Made by a program: the position numbers and the translations under genes
Part shown: positions 1 through 6,070 of the stretch, in pieces
Numbering within the stretch: position 1 is the stretch's first letter
Layout: every line of letters starts with the position of its first letter
Notes under the pieces: generated by a model
The model's database searches: none
Seen by the model: only the letters and a program-made list of their open reading frames with translations
Told to the model about the DNA's origin: nothing
Assembly: GCA_030145435.1 (NCBI GenBank)
Contig: JAQYVQ010000326.1
Span: forward strand, 1-21,686
Direction of reading: 5' to 3'
Source of the DNA: Syntrophobacteria bacterium
GTDB lineage: Bacteria; Desulfobacterota; DSWW01
DNA: 21,686 bases

Positions 1-468
1 AGCTCTACCACGGACCGATACACTTTTCATTTCTACGACTACCTGCGACCCGACCTGAATGGAAAGCTCAGGGAAATCCACACAGAGCACGCGTTTCGTA
101 TGCTCGGCAAATACCCGCATCGCAACACCCCCTGGGTGAAGAAGAACCTCATACAAAAACCAAGATGTATCCGGAGAGGCAAGGATTGGGCAGAATACGT
201 GCTCGGCAAGCGAGAGGATCTGGTGTTCGAGGTCCGTCGATTCGAGTTTTCCACGGCCGTCGAGGACGATACTCAAGAGGTGCCCCACGTATTGAGCCTG
301 GTCGAGGGAGACGCCGTTGTCATCCGACCCATGGCATTCCCGGACAGAGAATTTCACCTCCCCTTCACCGAAACCGCGATCGTGCCTGCCTGCACGGGCA
401 AATACGCCATCGTAAATTCAGGCAAGAACCCCTGCAAGGTTCTGAAGACCCTTGTGAATATCTCCTGA
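1..468 (+). CDS. Class I mannose-6-phosphate isomerase-like protein, C-terminal part (5' truncated by window edge)
   Basis: The frame is open from base 1 to the TGA at 466-468 and gives 155 residues, so the start lies outside the window. The internal ATG at 100 has no ribosome-binding site and is not taken as the start. The segment YDYLRPDLNGKLREIH near the visible N-terminus resembles the cupin part of type I phosphomannose isomerases. So does the end of the protein, where a hydrophobic strand with VPACTGKYAIVNSG precedes a final VLKTLV strand. Members interconvert mannose-6-phosphate and fructose-6-phosphate, or act on related sugar phosphates, with zinc. The metal ligands lie in the missing N-terminal part, so activity cannot be judged. 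It ends 31 bp before the lipoprotein gene and may share its transcript. Another cupin family remains possible. Confidence 0.5.
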   Translation, partial: SSTTDRYTFHFYDYLRPDLNGKLREIHTEHAFRMLGKYPHRNTPWVKKNLIQKPRCIRRGKDWAEYVLGKREDLVFEVRRFEFSTAVEDDTQEVPHVLSLVEGDAVVIRPMAFPDREFHLPFTETAIVPACTGKYAIVNSGKNPCKVLKTLVNIS

Positions 469-499
469 ACGGAGAATGCTTTGAAGAAAGGATGCTGAA

Positions 500-985
500 A
501 TGATTCTGAATCGATGCCTGGTTCTTCTGGTTTGTGCAGCCCTTTTATCGATCGGGTGCAACAGGAAGCAGGAGGTTATCTACCAGGGGAAACCATTGAG
601 TGCGTGGATAAAGATGCTCGAGGGCGCAAACCCGGGCGAGAAATTTGCCGCCATCAAGGCAATAGCGGAGATAGGGCCGAAAGCAGCGCCGGCCATACCT
701 GCTCTCGTCGAAACGATCAGAGTAACAAGAAATCGAGACAAGAAGATGCTTCTCGCGTGCAATTATGCACTTCTCGGAATGGGCAAGGAAATCGTCCCCT
801 ACATGATCTCCCTGCTGAAGGACGACGATTGGGAAATGCGTCGTGGCGCTGCCTGGATACTCGGCAAGGTGGGCCCGGACGCAAAAGATGCCGTCCCTGC
901 CCTTACCGAAGCTCTCAATGACACAAATGCTGCTGTGCGAATGAAAGCTGCGGAAGCCCTCAAGAAGATTGCTGGCGGTCAATAA
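500..985 (+). CDS. HEAT-repeat (PBS lyase-like) lipoprotein
   Basis: This 161-residue protein starts at ATG 500, with a purine-rich AAAGGA about 8 nt upstream. Residues 1-20 form a short signal peptide: R5, a hydrophobic stretch, then LLSIGC with the candidate lipidated Cys20. The -3 residue is Ser rather than the usual Leu, so the lipobox is imperfect. The rest is about four HEAT-type helical repeats, recognisable by recurring GPKAAPAIPALVETI, RRGAAWILGKVGPDAKDAVPAL and VRMKAAEALKKI. Such repeats bind other proteins. The product is predicted to be anchored at the cell envelope as a scaffold, with no catalytic residues visible. It lies 31 bp after the isomerase-like gene. Its partner is unknown. 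Confidence 0.75.
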   Translation: MILNRCLVLLVCAALLSIGCNRKQEVIYQGKPLSAWIKMLEGANPGEKFAAIKAIAEIGPKAAPAIPALVETIRVTRNRDKKMLLACNYALLGMGKEIVPYMISLLKDDDWEMRRGAAWILGKVGPDAKDAVPALTEALNDTNAAVRMKAAEALKKIAGGQ

Positions 986-986
986 A

Positions 987-1003
987 TTGAACGTTTCGTT
1001 CAA
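987..1003. promoter_or_regulatory. Perfect 7-bp inverted repeat (TTGAACG-TTT-CGTTCAA)
   Basis: TTGAACG and CGTTCAA are separated by three T residues, immediately after the stop codon of the lipoprotein gene. No T-tract follows on the plus strand, so it is a poor intrinsic terminator. Its position about 40 bp upstream of the -35 box at 1043 would suit a regulator-binding site. It could also be a weak 3'-end hairpin of the lipoprotein mRNA. No regulator gene is adjacent. Confidence 0.35.
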
Positions 1004-1042
1004 GACCCTGAACGGCGGCTACGTTCTCTGACTTCCGCTTCA

Positions 1043-1071
1043 TTGACACCCTTTTCGCCCAAATCTATACT
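1043..1071 (+). promoter_or_regulatory. Sigma-70-type promoter for the dienoyl-CoA reductase-like gene
   Basis: The -35 box TTGACA (1043-1048) is a perfect consensus match. An exact 17-bp spacer follows, then the -10 box TATACT (1066-1071), five of six consensus bases. Transcription would start near 1078, giving a leader of about 100 nt before the ATG at 1181. This placement also argues against any upstream in-frame start for the downstream gene, because the earliest possible start codon (TTG at 1043) lies inside the -35 box. Confidence 0.7.
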
Positions 1072-1180
1072 GCCTACAGGTAGAACCGGATTCAGTCCTC
1101 GCCTCGTCCATCGTCAAAAACGTGCGCAGGTACCCGAACCGCATACCCTTTTTCCCACAAAACGAAGAAAAGGAACGAAC

Positions 1181-3136
1181 ATGCTCAAGCACTTATTCAC
1201 TCCTATCAGCATAGGACCGATGGAAGTCAAGAACCGGATCGTCCTACCTCCGATGACCGTAGGTTACGGGGTTCCGGAAGGTACTGTTTCGGATAAACAC
1301 AGGGACTACTACGAGGCTCGCGCCGAAGGCGGCGCCGGTCTCATTATCACAGAGGCCGCCGCCATACACGTGGATCGGAAATACGGGTTCTGCCCGCTGG
1401 GCTTCTACGACGACGCCCAGATCGAGAGCTGGAACGAGCTGGCCGAGGCAACGCATCGCCACGGTGCGAAGCTCGCCGTCCAGCTGATGGACCCGGGGCC
1501 TGAGAGCATCATGATGCTGACCGGCATACAGCCGGTGGGTCCTTCGCCCGTGATCGGGCGCGGTCTCTATCGCGATGTGCCGAGAGAGCTGTCCATCGGA
1601 GAGATCGAGGCCATCATTGACGATTTTGTGGAAGCCACCCGACGTGCCAAGGAAGCCGGCCTGGACGCTGTCCAGATCCATGCGGCTCACGGCTATGCCC
1701 TGGTCGGCTCCTTTCTGTCACCCTTCTTCAACAAGCGAACCGACCGCTATGGCGGATCCCTGGAAGGAAGGCTCAGAATCCTTGTGGAGATCATTGAAGC
1801 CATCCGAAGCAGGGTGAGCAAGGACTTCCCGATCATCGTGCGAATGTCCGGGGATGAGCGGCGAACAGGGGGGCGCACCCTGCAGGAGACCCAGTTCATT
1901 GCCCGAATTCTGGTCGAGGCCGGCGTAGACGCCCTGGAGGTCTCGGGAGGCACGATTCCGACCGTTTTCTGGGCCGTGGTTGCTCCGTCGGGAACACCCC
2001 TCGCCCTCAACGCCGACTTCTCCCAAGCCATCAAAGAGGTGGTCGACATTCCGGTGATCAGCGTGGGCAGGATCAACACCCCGCGGATAGCCGAATTTAT
2101 ACTGGAAACAGGAAGGGCGGATATGGTGTCCATGGGACGGGCCCTCCACGCGGATCCGGAATTGCCGAACAAGGCCGCTGCCGGGGCCCTGGACGACATC
2201 ACTCCCTGCCTCGGATGCAATTGCGGATGTATCGGTTCCGTTGTACAGGGACTCCATGCCACCTGCATCATCAATCCCGCCGCGGGCAGAGAGAAAGAGA
2301 TGACCCTGGTCCCGTCTGAACAGCGGAAGAAGGTCCTGGTGGCCGGGGGCGGGCCGGGAGGCCTGGAGGCGGCGCGGGTCGCTGCTGTGAGGGGCCACGA
2401 CGTGACTCTCTACGAGAAGACGGAGAAACTGGGCGGTCAGGTCAATCTCGCCAGCGTTCCCCCCTTCATGCAGGAGATCGGCCAACTTATCAAACACTTG
2501 ACCACCCGGGTGCACAAGGCCGGCGTAAAGGTGGAGCTGGGGAAGGCGGTCACCCCCGAACTCATAGACGAGCTCAAACCGGACGTCGTCGTCGCTACGG
2601 GGGCGTCCCCCCTGGTCCCGGAGAGCATCCCTGGAATCGACAAGGAAAAGGTCATCACAGCCTGGGAAGTTCTCGCCGGTCACGAAGCAACGAAGGCCAG
2701 CAAGGTCCTGATCGTCGGCGGGGGGCTCACCGGCTGTGAAACCGCCGACTTCCTCGCGTTTCCGACCGACAACATGGCTGCTGCTCCTACGGAGGTCACC
2801 CTCCTGGAACTGCGAGAGCGGATCGCCCTCGACAGTATGGCAGAACCGCGACACCTGCTCCTGGAAAGACTACGGGAGAAGCGCGTGGACGTCATCGTCC
2901 GTGCCAAAGTCAAAGAAATCCTTGACGACGGGGTGGTATTCGAAAGAGACGGCCAGGAGGAAACCATTCACGGTTTCGAGTACGTGGTTCTGGCCATGGG
3001 GGCAAAATCGGTGGACACCCTGTCAAAAGAGCTCGAGGGCAAGGTGCCGGAGGTCTATGTAATCGGGGATGCAAGGCACCCGCGCAGAGCCCTGGAGGCG
3101 ACTGCCGGCGGGGCTGAGATCGGCCGGCAAATCTGA
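1181..3136 (+). CDS. NADH:flavin oxidoreductase / 2,4-dienoyl-CoA reductase-like Fe-S flavoenzyme
   Basis: A 651-residue protein close in length to E. coli FadH. The ATG at 1181 follows an AAAAGGAA site and begins with the family-typical MLKHLFTPISIGPMEVKNRIV. Residues 1-335 form the FMN-binding TIM barrel, with HAAHGY at 168-172 and SPFFNKRTDRYGGSLEGR at 180-197. A [4Fe-4S] site follows (C343, C346, C350, C362). A FAD-binding GGGPGG (389-394) and an NAD(P)H-binding GGGLTG (513-518) complete the dienoyl-CoA reductase plan. Family members pass electrons from NAD(P)H through FAD and the Fe-S cluster to FMN, reducing conjugated enoyl-CoAs or other activated alkenes. An oddity is that the usual QLxHxGR barrel motif reads QLMDPGPE (101-108), suggesting a non-standard substrate pocket. 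It has its own promoter and is monocistronic in this window. The exact substrate is unknown. Confidence 0.88.
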   Translation: MLKHLFTPISIGPMEVKNRIVLPPMTVGYGVPEGTVSDKHRDYYEARAEGGAGLIITEAAAIHVDRKYGFCPLGFYDDAQIESWNELAEATHRHGAKLAVQLMDPGPESIMMLTGIQPVGPSPVIGRGLYRDVPRELSIGEIEAIIDDFVEATRRAKEAGLDAVQIHAAHGYALVGSFLSPFFNKRTDRYGGSLEGRLRILVEIIEAIRSRVSKDFPIIVRMSGDERRTGGRTLQETQFIARILVEAGVDALEVSGGTIPTVFWAVVAPSGTPLALNADFSQAIKEVVDIPVISVGRINTPRIAEFILETGRADMVSMGRALHADPELPNKAAAGALDDITPCLGCNCGCIGSVVQGLHATCIINPAAGREKEMTLVPSEQRKKVLVAGGGPGGLEAARVAAVRGHDVTLYEKTEKLGGQVNLASVPPFMQEIGQLIKHLTTRVHKAGVKVELGKAVTPELIDELKPDVVVATGASPLVPESIPGIDKEKVITAWEVLAGHEATKASKVLIVGGGLTGCETADFLAFPTDNMAAAPTEVTLLELRERIALDSMAEPRHLLLERLREKRVDVIVRAKVKEILDDGVVFERDGQEETIHGFEYVVLAMGAKSVDTLSKELEGKVPEVYVIGDARHPRRALEATAGGAEIGRQI

Positions 3137-3162
3137 TTCTCCTGCGCGGCGGGGAATACGAA

Positions 3163-3600
3163 TCATCCCGTCCACTTCAGCAGCATCCTGCACTTCTGCG
3201 CGCCCTCGGGAGCAGATTCCAGGATGGTGAGTTCCGATCCGAGGAGCGAGAAAAGCTTCCGATCCATTTCCATGACCGCGTCGCACGCTATCGCTTGGTC
3301 AGGCCGTTTGTATCCGTAAGGGCAACCATTCACATAGAATTCGAAGCTGTCAGGGCCCACAGTCTCCTCGATGACCTCAAAGGGAAAACCCATCTCCTCC
3401 CCTGACCACAGCAGGTAGTCTTTCACTCCCGCGATCGAGTCTTTGGGCTTTCCTCCCGGTTCCGGAGCCCGGAAGATCAGGCTCCCCATGCCCCGGTTCA
3501 TTGCTTTTGCCAAGGGAACTCCAACCGAGGGTATCTTACAAAGCCATTCATAGAAGGTTCCGAGCTTGGCCATCATTTTTTCAGGGTTCTTCGGCGGCAT
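3163..3600 (-). CDS. Small L-2-amino-thiazoline-4-carboxylate (ATC) hydrolase-like protein
   Basis: A 145-residue protein if started at the ATG at 3600, which follows GAGAGG by about 9 nt. An ATG at 3609 sits too close to that site, and a GTG at 3651 has no clear site. Residues 88-140 carry a pattern typical of the ATC hydrolase family: a C93-P-Y motif, C106 and D108, D113 two residues after EM, and a late C137. Family members hydrolyse ATC or, more often, are uncharacterised small alpha/beta proteins in anaerobes. No signal peptide or membrane segment is seen. It converges on the flavoenzyme gene, with stops 26 bp apart, and no obvious terminator lies between them. The assignment rests on motif spacing only. 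Confidence 0.5.
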   Translation of the reverse strand: MPPKNPEKMMAKLGTFYEWLCKIPSVGVPLAKAMNRGMGSLIFRAPEPGGKPKDSIAGVKDYLLWSGEEMGFPFEVIEETVGPDSFEFYVNGCPYGYKRPDQAIACDAVMEMDRKLFSLLGSELTILESAPEGAQKCRMLLKWTG

Positions 3601-3941
3601 GTCTTCCATCCTCTCTCTGGAACCAGGTAAATCCCTCAAACCTTGGGACACATAGTCTTCAACGCCATGAACGACATCAATATACCTGCTCCCCCTTTCT
3701 TACACAAGACCTCAAGACCCTGGACACCCCTGAATGCCCCTGTCAGCCTCTCTCATCGTTCCTGGGTAAGGGTCCTTGACTCATTCCCAGGCTTTTCGTA
3801 GTCTCTGCTCTGTCAACTTTGATCGTTGACTGCCCTCCTTTGAGACCCCTTCGGAAAGGAGACTGTTTGGAGCGATTTGCACGCTTTCTTCTCAGGTTTC
3901 GCCGGCACCGATTCCCTGTCAAGCCCATGTGAGGAAGAGAG
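3601..3941. other. Divergent intergenic region between the ATC-hydrolase-like gene and the thioesterase operon
   Basis: About 340 bp without a convincing gene. Besides the promoter/operator candidate listed separately, it holds CCTGGG and CCCAGG arms (3761-3766 and 3785-3790) and a hairpin with arms CTCCTTT (3835-3841) and AAAGGAG (3855-3861), which would lie in the leader of the plus-strand operon. One arm of that hairpin resembles a ribosome-binding site, but no start codon with a useful reading frame follows. No good minus-strand promoter for the gene ending at 3163 was found. Confidence 0.45.
3776..3830 (+). promoter_or_regulatory. Candidate promoter with overlapping inverted-repeat operator upstream of the six-gene operon
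   Basis: TTGACT (3776-3781), a 17-bp spacer and TAGTCT (3799-3804) form a plausible but weak sigma-70 promoter. The -10 keeps only its three most conserved positions. Just downstream, a perfect inverted repeat GTCAAC-N7-GTTGAC spans 3812-3830, at about +1 to +20 relative to the predicted start. That is where a repressor would block initiation. The combined placement is more persuasive than either part alone. The cognate regulator is not in the window. Confidence 0.35.
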
Positions 3942-4397
3942 ATGAGCCAGAATTTCGCCGAGGAACTCGAAAAGTCCCTGTACGAATTCTTGCCTTTGGT
4001 AAAGGCACTCGACGTCCGGGTGGAGGAAGGCCGGCCCGGGTACGTCAAGCTTTCCATGTCTCAGAGTCCGATTGTGATCAACCATTTCGGCGCTTTCCAC
4101 GCAGGCGCACTCTACACGTTTGCGGAAACGGTCGGAGGAGCTGTTGTAAAGGCGTCCTTTGATTGGGACAATACGACCCTGATAAACAAACGGGGCGAGA
4201 TCAGGTATCGGAAGATGGTGACGCGGAAAGCGGTGAGCGAGGCATCCTTTGCCCAGAAGGACGTGGAGCGGATCAAGGCCGAAGTAGAAGAAAAGGGCAA
4301 GACTGAATTCACCTATACCGTCATCGTGAAGAACCAGGACGAAGAAGTAGCTTGTGAAGCTACGTTTGATTTCTATGTGCGAAAGAACCCGGGTTGA
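3942..4397 (+). CDS. Hotdog-fold thioesterase-like protein (DUF4442/PaaI type)
   Basis: A 151-residue protein starting at ATG 3942 behind GAGGAAGAGAG. The segment NHFGAFHAGALYTFAETVGGA (residues 47-67) matches the helix and catalytic loop of hotdog thioesterases of the YiiD-C/DUF4442 group. There the usual N-H-x-G...HaG...E pattern holds the residues that polarise the thioester. It probably releases CoA or prevents trapping of CoA in dead-end acyl-CoAs, although some hotdog proteins act as hydratases or are non-enzymatic. It is soluble, with no signal peptide. As first gene of the operon it sits 57 bp before the acyl-CoA mutase subunit, which supports an acyl-CoA substrate. Confidence 0.75.
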   Translation: MSQNFAEELEKSLYEFLPLVKALDVRVEEGRPGYVKLSMSQSPIVINHFGAFHAGALYTFAETVGGAVVKASFDWDNTTLINKRGEIRYRKMVTRKAVSEASFAQKDVERIKAEVEEKGKTEFTYTVIVKNQDEEVACEATFDFYVRKNPG

Positions 4398-4454
4398 TCT
4401 GCCCTTTTCTTGTCGACATGAGGACGATCAATCCATTGAGGAGGTGACCAAGAA

Positions 4455-6053
4455 ATGTCAGAGAACCATACCCGGTCCGGGATACCGCTCAAGCCTGTTT
4501 ACATGCCCGAGGATCTCAAAGATCATGATTTCGAAAATCAGCTGGGTGCCCCCGGGGACTATCCATACACCCGCGGTCGTCGCGCACGGGCGGCAGGGGG
4601 ATGGATGCAGCGGGAGCTGTCCGGCGAGGGAGACCCCTCCAGGTCGAACGAACAGCTCAAGTACCTTCTCTCCCAGGGCCAGACGGGGCTCGACGTTATC
4701 GGCGACAGCCCCTGCATGGCCTACATGGACCCGGACCATCCCCTGGCGGCCCATGCCGTGGGGACCCAGGGTGTATCCCTCTGCTCCCTGGATGATTACC
4801 GGGAGCTATTCAAGGACATCCCCCTGGACTCCGCCGTGGTGTCCTGCTCGTTACCCGCATCCGTATCTGCGGCCAGCTTGAGCATCATCGCCAGCGACAA
4901 CAACGTGCCCCTTGACCGCCTCCGCGGATCTGTAATCCAGGCCCCCTTCTACGTGGAAGACTGCGGGTATGCCTCTCACATGCCCTTTCGCCTGAGGCTC
5001 CGGTTGTCTGTCGATTGCATCAAGTTCTGCACCGAGGAGATGCCGAAATTCCATTCCTTTGTAGAAGACACCTATTTTATCGCCGAGACCGGCATGGACG
5101 CAGCAAACGAGATGGCCCTGGGCTTCATCGAGATCAGGTACATCATAAGGGAATTGCTGAAGAGCGGGATGGACATCGACAGCTTTGCGCCACGCATCGG
5201 CATCCTGGTCAACTGCAGCATGGATTTCTTTGAGGAGGTTGCCAAGATCAGGGCCACCCGGCGGCTCTTCGCCAGGATGATGAGAGAGGAATTCGGGGCA
5301 AAGGACCCCCGTTCCTGGTCAGCGGTGATCACCTGCCACACTTCGGGACTCTCCCTGACCGCACAGCAGCCGGTGAACAACATTGTCCGCGGCACCCTCC
5401 AGAGCCTGGCCCTGGTCATGGCCGGCGTGCAGGCCATGGAGATCTCGGCCTTTGACGAGGCGTATCGCACGCCCAGCCCGGAATCCCACATGGTAGGCTT
5501 GAGGACCCAGCAGATCATCCACCTTGAGTCCAACGTGGCCAAGGTGGTGGACCCGCTCGGGGGATCTTATTTCATCGAGTCCCTCACGGATGAGATGGAG
5601 AAGCGGATATGGGACCGGGTCCTGGAGATCGAGGCCATGGGCGATCCGGCAGAACTGTCGGACAAGGGATGGTTCAAACGGTACTTCGAGGACGCCATGG
5701 CCGCTTATTCCCAGAGGATCAGTGATGGGAGCCTGCCGAAGGTGGGCCTCAACACCTTTGAGATCCCTGAAAAGGAGGACACCCTGCTCAAGGAGGTTGT
5801 GGAGACCAAGATTGAACCGTGCTGGTCCCGCATCGACGAGATCAAGCGTTTCAAGGAGAGCCGGGACCAGGCCAGGATCAAGGACGTGCTCCTCAAGGTT
5901 TGCGAAAAATCGAAGGACTTGGAGGAGAACCTGATACACATTACCAGAGAGGCTTTACTGGCCGGGGCAACACAGGGTGAAATCGCCGGCATGATGCGCA
6001 TCGCCTACGATTATCCCTACGATCCGCTCGGCATGATCGAATCGCCCGTGTAA
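4455..6053 (+). CDS. Methylmalonyl-CoA mutase-like acyl-CoA mutase, large (catalytic) subunit, atypical
   Basis: A 532-residue protein with a strong GAGGAGGTGA site before ATG 4455. It spans the substrate-binding TIM barrel of B12-dependent acyl-CoA mutases: SGIPLKPVY and DYPYTRG at the N-terminus, QLKYLLSQGQTGLDV (67-81), FAPRIGILVN (244-253), GAKDPRSW (281-288), LTAQQPVNNIVR (301-312), and LRTQQIIHLES...DPLGGSYF. It has no C-terminal cobalamin-binding domain, so it needs a separate small subunit that is not in this window. In an ungapped alignment from memory to Propionibacterium MCM, Gln197 and Tyr243 are kept (Q162, Y207). His244 is Phe208, Arg207 is Tyr171, and the TMRQYAG segment with Tyr89 is replaced. 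It is therefore unlikely to act on methylmalonyl-CoA. A branched or cyclic acyl-CoA rearrangement is possible. Confidence 0.85.
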   Translation: MSENHTRSGIPLKPVYMPEDLKDHDFENQLGAPGDYPYTRGRRARAAGGWMQRELSGEGDPSRSNEQLKYLLSQGQTGLDVIGDSPCMAYMDPDHPLAAHAVGTQGVSLCSLDDYRELFKDIPLDSAVVSCSLPASVSAASLSIIASDNNVPLDRLRGSVIQAPFYVEDCGYASHMPFRLRLRLSVDCIKFCTEEMPKFHSFVEDTYFIAETGMDAANEMALGFIEIRYIIRELLKSGMDIDSFAPRIGILVNCSMDFFEEVAKIRATRRLFARMMREEFGAKDPRSWSAVITCHTSGLSLTAQQPVNNIVRGTLQSLALVMAGVQAMEISAFDEAYRTPSPESHMVGLRTQQIIHLESNVAKVVDPLGGSYFIESLTDEMEKRIWDRVLEIEAMGDPAELSDKGWFKRYFEDAMAAYSQRISDGSLPKVGLNTFEIPEKEDTLLKEVVETKIEPCWSRIDEIKRFKESRDQARIKDVLLKVCEKSKDLEENLIHITREALLAGATQGEIAGMMRIAYDYPYDPLGMIESPV

Positions 6054-6070
6054 GAGGAGGAGGATCTTCC

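Noticed and set aside
1043..1180. N-terminal extension of the flavoenzyme from a TTG codon at 1043
   Set aside because: The TTG is part of the -35 box, the extension has no family similarity, and ATG 1181 has a ribosome site and the conserved N-terminus.
1718..2854. Long minus-strand open frame opposite the flavoenzyme
   Set aside because: Shadow of a GC-rich gene; no ribosome site, no recognisable domain, and the plus-strand protein is clearly real.
3652..3779. Small plus-strand open frame in the intergenic region (3501-3779)
   Set aside because: It overlaps the minus-strand ATC-hydrolase-like gene, has no ribosome site and no recognisable features.
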